The notes beneath the pieces were generated by a model. The model was not told where the DNA came from. It searched no databases and saw only the letters and a program-made list of their open reading frames with translations. A stretch of 64,000 nucleotides of DNA. Origin: Azospirillum sp. RU38E. GTDB lineage: Bacteria > Pseudomonadota > Alphaproteobacteria > Azospirillales > Azospirillaceae. Positions 35,314 through 43,271 of this stretch are shown here, piece after piece; within the stretch, counting starts at the first letter, position 1, and each line of letters begins with the position of its first letter. Where the stretch lies: assembly GCF_900188385.1 (NCBI RefSeq), contig NZ_FZOI01000016.1, positions 62,001 through 126,000 on the forward strand, written 5' to 3'. The position numbers were made by a program, and so were the translations under genes.

Positions 35314-37305
35314 TCACACATCCAAATCCTGCGCGAATTTCGCGTTCTCGGTGATGAATTTAAAGCGCAGTTCCGGCTTGCGGCCCATCAAGCTTTCCAC
35401 CAGGGACTTGGTGGATTCCACATCATCCTTCTGGTCCGGGTCGCGCAGGTCGGGCACCACCACGCGCAGCAACATGCGCTTTTTCGGGTCCATGGTGGTT
35501 TCCTTCAACTGGGCCGGGGGCATTTCTCCCAAGCCCTTGAAGCGGCTGATCTCGATCTTGCCCTTCACATTCTTGAAGGTGCTGCGCATCAACTCGTCCT
35601 TATGCGCGTCGTCACGCGCATACTGCACCTTGCCACCGCCGGCGATGCGATAGAGCGGGGGCAGGGCCAGATAAAGATGCCCTTGCTGGATCAGGGCCGG
35701 CATTTCCCGATAGAAGAAGGTCATCAGCAGCGACGCGATGTGCGCCCCGTCCACATCAGCGTCGGTCATGATGATGACGCGTTCATACCGAAGCTTGTCG
35801 ACGCTGAAATCCTTGCCGGTGCCACAGCCCAGCGCCTGGGCCAGATCGGCCAGTTCCTGGTTGCCGCGCAGCTTGTCCACGCTGGCCGAGGCCACGTTCA
35901 GGATCTTGCCGCGCAGGGGTAGGATGGCCTGGGTTTCGCGCGAGCGGGCCTGTTTGGCCGAACCGCCGGCCGAATCGCCCTCAACGATGAAAATCTCGGT
36001 ATCTTCCGCACTCTGGCGCGAACAATCGGCCAGCTTGCCGGGCAGGCGCAGGCGGCGGGTGGGCGTCTTGCGCGCCATCTCCTTCTGTGCCTTCTTGCGC
36101 GCCCGCTCATCCGCCTTTTCGATCAGTCGTTCAATCAAGGCCTTGGCGGCATCGGGGGAGCCGGAAAGCCAATGGTCGAAATGATCCTTGATGGCGGCGT
36201 CGGTCAGCTTCTGCGCTTCGGCACTGACCAGCCGTTCCTTGGTCTGACCCTGGAAATGCGGATCGCGGATGAAGACGGAAAGCAGCACCATCGCCCCTTC
36301 CATCACATCATCAGCGGTGATGGTGGCGGCGCGCTTATTGCCCAGCAGGTCGCCATAGCCCTTGATGGCGCGGGTCAGCGCCCCGCGCAGGCCCTGTTCA
36401 TGCGTGCCGCCCAGCGGCGTGGGGATGGTGTTGCAATAGGTGTGGCTGAAACCTTCATCATCTTCCGGCCAGGCCACCGCCCATTCCACCCGTCCGGCAT
36501 CGCCGGGGAAATCCGCCTGCCCGGCGAACGGGTTGGGCGTAACGGTGGCGCGGCTTTTCAGGCTGCCGGTCAGATAATCCAGCAGGCCGTTGGGGAAATG
36601 CAGCACCTCTGCCGCCGGCACCTCACTGCCCGGCGGCAACAGGCTGGCATCACAGCTCCAGCGGATTTCCACGCCACGGTAAAGATACGCCTTGGAGCGG
36701 CAGAGCCGGTAAAGCCGTTCCGGCTTGAACTGCGCATCGGCGCCGAAAATCTCCGCATCCGGGTGGAAGCTGACCGTGGTGCCGCGCCGATTCTGCACCG
36801 CCCCGCCGCTGGTCAGCGGCCCCAGCGGTACCCCGCGGGAGAAGTTCTGCACCCAAAGCTGACGGTCGCGCGCCACCTCCACATGCAGCCGATCGGACAG
36901 GGCATTCACCACGGCGGAGCCGACGCCATGCAGACCGCCAGAGGTGGCATAGACCTTGCCAGAGAATTTGCCGCCGGAATGCAGGGTGGTGAAAATCACC
37001 TCCAGCGCAGACTTGCCAGGATATTTGGGATGTTCATCGGTGGGGATGCCGCGCCCATTGTCGCGCACCGTCACCGTGCCATCGGCGGCAAGGTCCAGTT
37101 CGATGCGGTTGGCGTGTCCCGCCACCGCCTCGTCCATGGCGTTGTCCAGCACCTCCGCCACCAGATGGTGCAGGGCGCGTTCATCGGTGCCGCCAATATA
37201 CATGCCGGGACGGCGGCGCACGGGTTCCAGCCCCTCCAGAACTTCGATGTCCTGGGCGGAATAGCTGTCCTGCTTGACGGCGGTATTCTGAAAAAGGTCG
37301 CTCAT
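35314..37305 (-). CDS. parE: DNA topoisomerase IV subunit B
   Basis: 663 residues. GHKL ATPase motifs EVLDNAMDEAV, DNGRGIP and GGLHGVGSAVVNAL are followed by the TOPRIM motifs EGDSAGGSA and DADVDGAHI. It forms the ATP-driven subunit of topoisomerase IV with ParC and unlinks daughter chromosomes. It ends with the PDLRDPDQKDDVESTKSLVESLMGR segment common to ParE/GyrB. ParE is favoured over GyrB by length and the RRRPGMYIGGTDERALHH start. It is divergent from the thioesterase gene over 100 bases. Confidence 0.95.
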   Translation of the reverse strand: MSDLFQNTAVKQDSYSAQDIEVLEGLEPVRRRPGMYIGGTDERALHHLVAEVLDNAMDEAVAGHANRIELDLAADGTVTVRDNGRGIPTDEHPKYPGKSALEVIFTTLHSGGKFSGKVYATSGGLHGVGSAVVNALSDRLHVEVARDRQLWVQNFSRGVPLGPLTSGGAVQNRRGTTVSFHPDAEIFGADAQFKPERLYRLCRSKAYLYRGVEIRWSCDASLLPPGSEVPAAEVLHFPNGLLDYLTGSLKSRATVTPNPFAGQADFPGDAGRVEWAVAWPEDDEGFSHTYCNTIPTPLGGTHEQGLRGALTRAIKGYGDLLGNKRAATITADDVMEGAMVLLSVFIRDPHFQGQTKERLVSAEAQKLTDAAIKDHFDHWLSGSPDAAKALIERLIEKADERARKKAQKEMARKTPTRRLRLPGKLADCSRQSAEDTEIFIVEGDSAGGSAKQARSRETQAILPLRGKILNVASASVDKLRGNQELADLAQALGCGTGKDFSVDKLRYERVIIMTDADVDGAHIASLLMTFFYREMPALIQQGHLYLALPPLYRIAGGGKVQYARDDAHKDELMRSTFKNVKGKIEISRFKGLGEMPPAQLKETTMDPKKRMLLRVVVPDLRDPDQKDDVESTKSLVESLMGRKPELRFKFITENAKFAQDLDV

Positions 37306-37405
37306 GCCCCATTATAGGGAGGGGGAACGCCAAGGTTCAAGGAGATGCAGTATCTCCGAACGATATATGCCACCATATTTTGTAGCTTGCCCTGGGAGGG
37401 CAGAG

Positions 37406-37804
37406 ATGTCTGAGCGAGTTCCCGATTTCGACCGCGACGCCCCCGCCTCGCGCACCTTTGCCATGCCGAAGGATTTGAACGGCAATGGCGATGTTTTCGG
37501 CGGCTGGGTGATGTCGCAGATGGACTTGGCCGGTGCGGCACCCGCATATCGTCTGGCGCGCGGGCCCGTGGCCACGGTCGGCGTGGAGGCGATGAAGTTC
37601 CACCGCCCGGTCAGCGTGGGCGACGAGGTGAATTGCTATACGGAGGTGGAGCGGGTGGGCCGCACCTCCATCCGCGTGCGCATTGATGTGTGGGTGCGCA
37701 AGATCGACGGTACGGCCTATAAGGTGACGGAAGGCGTGTTCACCTATGTCGCCATCGATAAGGAGGGCCGCCCGCGCCCGGTGGTGAAACCGGCGGCAGA
37801 ATGA
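37406..37804 (+). CDS. Acyl-CoA thioesterase, hotdog fold (YciA-like)
   Basis: 132 residues from ATG 37406 with GGGAGGG five bases upstream; the open frame to 37304 overlaps the parE start and is unlikely. The motif NGNGDVFGGWVMSQMDLAG holds the catalytic Asp region of the YciA/BFIT group, followed by AMKFHRPVSVGDEV. Family members hydrolyse fatty acyl-CoAs. It is a single-gene unit with a convergent neighbour, ald. Confidence 0.9.
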   Translation: MSERVPDFDRDAPASRTFAMPKDLNGNGDVFGGWVMSQMDLAGAAPAYRLARGPVATVGVEAMKFHRPVSVGDEVNCYTEVERVGRTSIRVRIDVWVRKIDGTAYKVTEGVFTYVAIDKEGRPRPVVKPAAE

Positions 37805-37845
37805 AAAAAGGCGGGACTCGGGGGTGTGATGCCCCGGTCCCGCCC
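37804..37845 (-). terminator. Intrinsic terminator for ald
   Basis: On the minus strand a GC stem (GGCGGGAC paired with GTCCCGCC around a CCCC/GGGG inner region) is followed by six T, starting right at the thioesterase stop. Good Rho-independent form. Confidence 0.75.
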
Positions 37846-37858
37846 GCTTTGAAGGCAT

Positions 37859-37884
37859 GGGGGGCCGGCGATTGCCGCCGGCCC
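37859..37884. terminator. Second GC hairpin in the ald/thioesterase convergent gap
   Basis: GGGGCCGGC and GCCGGCCCC form a stem with a short loop, 11 bases after the ald stop. There is no T-run; it may back up the neighbouring terminator. Confidence 0.45.
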
Positions 37885-37894
37885 CTTCGCCCGA

Positions 37895-39004
37895 TCAGCC
37901 CAGCAGGGATTCCGGGCTGACCACCTTGCCCAGATGGGCAATAGCGGGGTGGGTCAATTCACCCTTGGCCACGTTCAGGCCGTTGCGCAGATGCACGTCA
38001 TCCTTCAGCGCCTGCACCCAGCCCTTGTCGGCCAGCGCCAGCACGAAGGGGGCGGTGGCATTGTTCAGCGCGAAGGTGGAGGTACGGGCAACGGCACCCG
38101 GCATGTTGGCCACGCAATAATGGATCACCCCATCCACCACATAGGTGGGGTCGGCATGGGTGGTGGCGTGGCTGGTTTCAAAGCAACCGCCCTGGTCGAT
38201 GGCGACGTCCACCAGCACGGCACCCTTCTTCATGCGGCTTACCAGTTCGCGGCTGACCACCTTGGGGGCCTCCGCACCCGGCACCAGCACGGCACCGATC
38301 ACCAGATCAGCTTCCAGCACGGCCTGTTCGATGGTGTCGACATTGGCATAAACGGTGTTCAGGCGGCGGCCGAACTGCTGATCCAACTGGCGCAGCCGGT
38401 CCAGCGACTTGTCCAGCACGGTGACATGGGCTTCCAGGCCCATGGCCATGCGGGCGGCATTGGTGCCCACCACGCCACCGCCGATGATGGCCACCTTGGC
38501 CGGCGGCGTGCCCGGCACGCCGCCCAGCAGGATGCCGATGCCGCCATAGGATTTTTCCAGGCAATGGGCGCCGGCCTGGATGGACATGCGCCCGGCCACT
38601 TCCGACATCGGCGCCAGCAGGGGCAGGCCGCCATTGCGGTCGGTCACGGTTTCATAGGCGATGCAGATGGCGCCCGATTCCTGCAACAGCTTGGCCTGCT
38701 CCGGATCGGGGGCCAGATGCAGATAGGTGAACAGCACCTGGCCGGGGCGCAGCATCTTGCACTCGCCGGGCTGCGGCTCCTTCACCTTCACAATCATGTC
38801 GGCGCGGGCGAAGATTTCCTCGGCCGTATCGATGATGGTCGCACCGGCGGCGATATACAGATCGTCGGTCAGCCCAATGGCCGTACCGGCATCTTTCTGC
38901 ACGATCACCTGATGGCCATGCACCACCAGCTGGCGCACGTTACCGGGGATCAGGCCGACGCGATATTCGTGATTTTTGATCTCTTTCGGCACACCGATGA
39001 GCAT
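37895..39004 (-). CDS. ald: Alanine dehydrogenase
   Basis: 369 residues, full length. The N-terminus [17 protein letters not shown] is typical, [14 protein letters not shown] and the nucleotide-binding [15 protein letters not shown] follow, and the C-terminal part has [27 protein letters not shown]. It interconverts L-alanine and pyruvate plus ammonia with NAD. A divergent Lrp-family gene next door probably controls it, a common pairing. Confidence 0.97.
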   Translation of the reverse strand: MLIGVPKEIKNHEYRVGLIPGNVRQLVVHGHQVIVQKDAGTAIGLTDDLYIAAGATIIDTAEEIFARADMIVKVKEPQPGECKMLRPGQVLFTYLHLAPDPEQAKLLQESGAICIAYETVTDRNGGLPLLAPMSEVAGRMSIQAGAHCLEKSYGGIGILLGGVPGTPPAKVAIIGGGVVGTNAARMAMGLEAHVTVLDKSLDRLRQLDQQFGRRLNTVYANVDTIEQAVLEADLVIGAVLVPGAEAPKVVSRELVSRMKKGAVLVDVAIDQGGCFETSHATTHADPTYVVDGVIHYCVANMPGAVARTSTFALNNATAPFVLALADKGWVQALKDDVHLRNGLNVAKGELTHPAIAHLGKVVSPESLLG

Positions 39005-39082
39005 GTTTGTTCTCCCTGTTCGGATGTGCAGAAACGATACGCCTGAAGGCCGGTGAATGTCCTTGCAAAGAGGGCTTGCGTC

Positions 39083-39604
39083 ATGGCCTCATTTCGACGT
39101 TTCGTGCATGAAATCATTCATTCGCGGTGGAATATGCGGCCAGCTGATCTGGATGCCATTGATGTCAAGATTCTCACCCATGTTCAGGCTGATGGCCGGA
39201 TCAGTGTGGCCGACCTCGCGGACAAGGTCGGCCTGTCGCCGTCAGCCTGTCACCGGCGGCTGAAACGGCTGGAAGATGATGGGGTGATCGAAGGCTATGT
39301 CGGGCTGGTTAGCCCGGCGGCGCTGGGGCGCGGGACATCGGTCTTTGTGCAGATCACCCTGGACCGGCAGCAGGATCAGGATCTGCGGGCGTTTGAAGCC
39401 AAGGTGATGGAAAGTCCGGAGGTGATGGAATGCTATCTGATGGCCGGCGACAGTGATTACATGCTGCGCGTCATGGTGGCTGATGGCAGCGATTATGAAC
39501 GGCTGCATACCCAGACGTTGACCCGCCTGCCGGGGGTGGCGCGCGTGCGCTCCAGCTTCACCCTGCGCACGGTGGCCAAGCGGACCACTGTGCCGATCCG
39601 GTGA
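39083..39604 (+). CDS. Lrp/AsnC-family transcriptional regulator
   Basis: 173 residues from ATG 39083, which has GAGGG 8 bases upstream; ATG 39134 gives the family-standard 156 residues and is possible. A winged HTH (LDAIDVKILTHVQADGRIS to LSPSACHRRLKRLEDDGVI) is followed by an RAM/AsnC_trans_reg ligand domain (VMECYLMAGDSDYMLRV). Divergent from ald, it likely activates ald in response to alanine. Confidence 0.93.
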   Translation: MASFRRFVHEIIHSRWNMRPADLDAIDVKILTHVQADGRISVADLADKVGLSPSACHRRLKRLEDDGVIEGYVGLVSPAALGRGTSVFVQITLDRQQDQDLRAFEAKVMESPEVMECYLMAGDSDYMLRVMVADGSDYERLHTQTLTRLPGVARVRSSFTLRTVAKRTTVPIR

Positions 39605-39607
39605 AGG

Positions 39608-39868
39608 TTACCGCTGCTGCGGGAACATTCCCCTGTAGGCGATGATCGGGGTCATGCCGCTGCGGGCTTCAGGGGTTTGCATCAGGTTGGGCAGGGCGAA
39701 GGTGGTGTTCTCGCCACTGCCGGGGGTGCCGCCATATTTCCAGCCAATGACCATAAACAGCGCTTCATATTTTTTGACGGGCAATATGGCGCCGTCACAT
39801 TTCAACCAGCCCTCAGGGATGACCGTGCCGGCGATGTAGCGCGTCTCGCCAATGAAACTGTCACTCAT
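39608..39868 (-). CDS. Small phage tail-collar-like protein
   Basis: 86 residues. The segment TVIPEGWLKCDGAILPVKKY, then LFMVIGWKYGGTPGSG and TFALPNLMQ, matches the tail collar domain found in phage fibres and in bacterial MdpB-like proteins. It is only half to one third of usual MdpB length and stands alone, with no other phage gene near. It may be a remnant or a stand-alone domain. Confidence 0.75.
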   Translation of the reverse strand: MSDSFIGETRYIAGTVIPEGWLKCDGAILPVKKYEALFMVIGWKYGGTPGSGENTTFALPNLMQTPEARSGMTPIIAYRGMFPQQR

Positions 39869-40584
39869 GCTTTCCCCACATCAATAGATATCTCAGCATT
39901 TCCGAGTTTAGTGACGATTTATAATGGGAAACAAGAAAAATTCAATCAAAGAGTTAATATGTTGACATATAAGCAATTAAAAATCTATGCGAACGGGGTT
40001 GGCCCGGTTATAATGCGTTGCCGTCAATCGGTCAGAAACGGCGCAGGATTTGGTATCCGTGTAGCCATGAGCCGCATATCGTTGCGGATTGCGGCATCTT
40101 CAAAGCGGGTGGCTCCGCCCTTGTGGTCGGTCGAAAGAACCTTCGCATGGCTCACCCCTTGAATTCCCTTACCGTAACTTGGTGCTCCCGAAGCTGGCCG
40201 CTGGAAAGGAAGTGGCGCCCTTGAAGAGAGACAACGTCGCCAAGGGCTCAGTAGTCAATGTGGCCGACGAACAATGCGCGAACGACGGTCAAGGGACGCC
40301 GAATGCAAACGGAACACTCAAGGGCGTGAGTAACGCAACCATTCCGTGTTCGGTCATAAAGTCGATATCGCCATCTATGCAGCTACTATGGACCAGCCGG
40401 CCAGAGCTGTCCACCGTGCCCCCCAAGCCGAAATGCCGTGCGCATGATGCATGGCGGATTCAGGCGGAAGCGCCTTGTCCCGGGGCACAAGGCGGGCTAA
40501 TCCGGGTTTACCAAAGGCGTGGGACGCTGTAGGCCATCGATGGGCCGGCCGCTGGGCCGGGGCGTCGTTCAATCGGAGGAAAGC
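39869..40584. other. 716-base gap with gene debris upstream of gap
   Basis: The first 130 bases are AT-rich. The rest has no credible intact gene. A plus-strand frame near 40100-40162 ends WSVERTFAWL, and another at 40190-40350 (AAGKEVAPLKRDNVAKGSV) reads like a protein fragment. A GC hairpin (CGCCTTGT/ACAAGGCG) lies near 40470-40495. The promoter of gap should be in the last 100 bases. Confidence 0.5.
40080..40162 (+). pseudogene. Possible remnant of an IS5-family transposase C-terminus
   Basis: The frame ends LWSVERTFAWLTP and a stop. Intact IS5-family transposases have RRWVVERTFAWL just after the last catalytic Glu region, so about ten residues match. Nothing upstream or downstream in this or other frames extends the match clearly, and no terminal repeats were found. 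Confidence 0.35.
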
Positions 40585-41592
40585 ATGGCTGTTAAAGTTG
40601 CGATCAACGGGTTCGGGCGTATTGGCCGTCTGGTGCTGCGCGCGCTCTTTGAAAGCGGTCGGACCGATATCGAGGTCGTCGCTATCAACGATCTGGCCGA
40701 CGCCAAGTCCAATGCCCATCTGCTGAAATATGACAGCGTGCATGGCCGTTTCCCCGGCACGGTGGAGGTCGTGGACGGCAATCTGGTGGTCAATGGCCAC
40801 ACCATCCGTTCCGTGCAGCAGCGCGACCCGGCCCAGTTGCCCTGGGGTGAGCTGGGCGTTGATATCGCCCTGGAATGCTCCGGCATCTTCACCAGCCGCG
40901 AAGCCGCTTCCAAGCACCTGACCGCCGGCGCCAAGAAGGTGCTGATCTCCGCCCCGGCCACGGATGAGGATCTGACCGTCGTTTATGGTGTGAACCATGA
41001 CAAGCTGACGGCCGAACACAAGATCGTCTCCAACGCGTCGTGCACCACCAACTGCCTGGCCCCGGTCGCCTATGTGCTGAATAACGGCATCGGCATCGCC
41101 CATGGCTTCATGACCACCATCCACAGCTATACCGGCGACCAGAACACCGTGGACACGTTCCACAAGGATCTGCACCGCGCCCGCGCCGCCGCGCTGAACA
41201 TCATCCCCACCTCCACCGGGGCCGCCAAGGCCGTGGGCAAGGTGCTGCCGGAACTGAAGGGCAAGCTGGACGGCACCTCGCTGCGCGTTCCGACCCCGAA
41301 CGTCTCCGTGGTGGATTTCAAGTTCGTCGCCAAGCGCAACACCAGCGTGGAAGAAATCAACCAGCTGATCACCGAGGCCGCCAACGGCCCGCTGAAGGGC
41401 ATCCTGGGCGCCTATGCGGAGCCGCTGGTGTCCAGCGACTTCAACCATGATGCCCACAGCTCGATCTTCGCGCTGAGCGAGACCAAGGTGATGGAAGGCA
41501 ATTTCGTGCGCATCCTGTCCTGGTACGACAATGAATGGGGTTTCTCCAACCGCATGGGCGATACTGTCATCGCCATGGCCAAGGCTGGCTGA
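40585..41592 (+). CDS. gap: Glyceraldehyde-3-phosphate dehydrogenase, type I
   Basis: 335 residues from ATG 40585, with GGAGGA six bases upstream. NAD-binding INGFGRIGR, catalytic Cys153 in SNASCTTNCLAP, and NEWGFSNRM at the C-terminus are all present. It catalyses the oxidative phosphorylation of glyceraldehyde-3-phosphate in central metabolism. No phosphoglycerate kinase gene follows, which is unlike many alphaproteobacteria. Confidence 0.97.
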   Translation: MAVKVAINGFGRIGRLVLRALFESGRTDIEVVAINDLADAKSNAHLLKYDSVHGRFPGTVEVVDGNLVVNGHTIRSVQQRDPAQLPWGELGVDIALECSGIFTSREAASKHLTAGAKKVLISAPATDEDLTVVYGVNHDKLTAEHKIVSNASCTTNCLAPVAYVLNNGIGIAHGFMTTIHSYTGDQNTVDTFHKDLHRARAAALNIIPTSTGAAKAVGKVLPELKGKLDGTSLRVPTPNVSVVDFKFVAKRNTSVEEINQLITEAANGPLKGILGAYAEPLVSSDFNHDAHSSIFALSETKVMEGNFVRILSWYDNEWGFSNRMGDTVIAMAKAG

Positions 41593-41645
41593 TTGACCCA
41601 CTGATTTCGGCAGCGGAACGATTTCGTTGCGCTGCCGTAACGGTT

Positions 41646-41677
41646 GGGCGCCGTCCGTGTCGCGGACGGCGCCCTTG
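41646..41677 (+). terminator. Hairpin after gap
   Basis: A perfect 12-base stem (GGGCGCCGTCCG and its complement, loop TGTCG) 54 bases after the gap stop, followed by only two T. Moderate terminator candidate. Confidence 0.55.
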
Positions 41678-41705
41678 ACGTTTCAAGCAACCAACGAGAC
41701 TAGAC

Positions 41706-41939
41706 ATGACCCCCAACGAGATCGCCCGCCTGCAGGCCTATCTCCGCCGTAATTTCGGCAACGAAAAGATCACCGTGAACCCGCCGGCCAAGAAGGGCCA
41801 GCCCGTCGAAGTGACGCTGGATGGCGAGTTCATTGGCACGCTGTACCGGGACGAGGAAGATGGCGACGTCTCCTACGCCTTCAACATGTCCATCCTGTCC
41901 GAAGACCTGCCGAACATCGCCCCGGCAAAGGGCAAGTAA
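41706..41939 (+). CDS. DUF3126 family protein
   Basis: 77 residues. The form LQAYLRRNFGNEKITVNPP, then EVTLDGEFIGTLYRDEEDGD, fits the small DUF3126 family of alphaproteobacteria. No function is established. It stands alone between gap and dprA with a terminator on each side. Confidence 0.85.
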   Translation: MTPNEIARLQAYLRRNFGNEKITVNPPAKKGQPVEVTLDGEFIGTLYRDEEDGDVSYAFNMSILSEDLPNIAPAKGK

Positions 41940-41962
41940 GATCGGGCTTCACGGCCCCAATG

Positions 41963-42012
41963 AAGGCCGCCCCTGCCCCCCCTTCCGGGGGAGACAGGTG
42001 GCGGCCTTTTTT
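41963..42012 (+). terminator. Intrinsic terminator after the DUF3126 gene
   Basis: AAGGCCGCC pairs with GGCGGCCTT around an inner CCCCC/GGGGG stem and is followed by T-rich sequence. Strong Rho-independent form. Confidence 0.8.
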
Positions 42013-42100
42013 CTGGCGGATTTGTTCTTGTTTTGATCGCATCGAAATGCGAGAATAGATTACAAGATGATCTTCTTGAATTTCATGTGGTCCCGCCCCG

Positions 42101-43222
42101 ATGCACGCACCGCAAAGCCAGTTCACCCGCCAGGATCGTATGGACTGGCTGCGCCTGATTCGCACAGAAAATGTCGGCCCCATCACCTTTGCCCGGCTGC
42201 TTGAACGGTTTGGCACCGCCGCCGCCGCCTTGGCCGCCCTGCCCGATCTGGCCCGCAAGGGTGGGCGGCAACAACCGTTGCGCATTCCCCCCAAGGCAGA
42301 GATGGAACGGGAACTGGCAGCGCTGGAAAAACGCGGTGCCCGGCTGATCTGCAAGGGGGAGGCGGAATATCCCCGCCCCCTGGCCAATGTGGATGATGCC
42401 CCGCCCGTGCTGACCGTACTGGGCTTCCCTGGCCTGCTGGCGCGGCCCTGTGTGGGCATTGTCGGGGCGCGCAACGCCAGTATCGTCGGGCGCAAGATGG
42501 CCGAAAAACTGGCCCATGATCTGGCCGATGCCGGGTTCACCGTCGTGTCCGGTCTGGCACGCGGCATTGATACGGCGGCGCATGAAGGTTCCCTGGCCAA
42601 AGGCACCGCCGCCGTGGTGGCCGGCGGGATCGACATCATCTATCCCCCGGAAAATGAAGCGCTTTATCGGGAATTGGCGCAGCGCGGCGCCATCATTGCC
42701 GAATCACCGCTCGGCACCGAACCGCAGGCCCGCCATTTCCCCCGCCGCAATCGGCTGATTTCCGGCCTGTCGCTGGGCGTGGTGGTGGTGGAGGCGGCCT
42801 TGAAGTCAGGCTCCCTGATCACCGCCCGCTTTGCCGCCGAACAGGGGCGCGACGTTTTCGCCGTGCCGGGCTCACCGCTGGACCCGCGCGCCCAGGGCTG
42901 CAACCGTTTGATCAAGGAAGGTGCAGGGCTGGTGGAGACGGCGGAAGATGTGATTCTGGCCCTGCGCAATGCCAGCCTTTCCCCCCTGTCGGAACCGCCC
43001 GGCGGCCTCTTCCGGGGTGGCCCCAGCGCCGCACCGGATGAAAAAATGGTGGATAAAGCGCGTGCCATCGTGGTTGAGAGCCTGTCCCCCACCCCGGTTC
43101 TGATTGACGAACTGGTTCGCGGCTGCCAATTGTCTGCCGGGGTGGTACTGACAATCCTGCTGGAGTTGGAACTGGCGGGGCGGTTGCAGCGTCATCCTGG
43201 CGGGCGTGTCAGCCTGATCTGA
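42101..43222 (+). CDS. dprA: DNA-processing protein DprA (Smf)
   Basis: 373 residues. An N-terminal helical part (RLIRTENVGPITFARLLERFG) precedes the Rossmann core with GIVGARNAS, VSGLARGIDTAAHEG, GGIDIIYPPENE and SGSLITARFA, and ends with a winged-helix domain. DprA loads RecA on incoming single-stranded DNA during transformation. It directly precedes topA, a frequent arrangement. Confidence 0.95.
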   Translation: MHAPQSQFTRQDRMDWLRLIRTENVGPITFARLLERFGTAAAALAALPDLARKGGRQQPLRIPPKAEMERELAALEKRGARLICKGEAEYPRPLANVDDAPPVLTVLGFPGLLARPCVGIVGARNASIVGRKMAEKLAHDLADAGFTVVSGLARGIDTAAHEGSLAKGTAAVVAGGIDIIYPPENEALYRELAQRGAIIAESPLGTEPQARHFPRRNRLISGLSLGVVVVEAALKSGSLITARFAAEQGRDVFAVPGSPLDPRAQGCNRLIKEGAGLVETAEDVILALRNASLSPLSEPPGGLFRGGPSAAPDEKMVDKARAIVVESLSPTPVLIDELVRGCQLSAGVVLTILLELELAGRLQRHPGGRVSLI

Positions 43223-43271
43223 CCCCCGTTATCCGTATCGTTACTGTATCCCTCGAAAGGCGGGTCGTTCA

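Noticed and set aside
40089-40532. A 147-residue plus-strand frame upstream of gap
   Set aside because: No good ribosome site and a composition that changes along its length; part may be debris but it is not a credible intact gene.
40375-41601. A 408-residue minus-strand open frame across gap
   Set aside because: Antisense to the clear gap gene and without any recognisable family.
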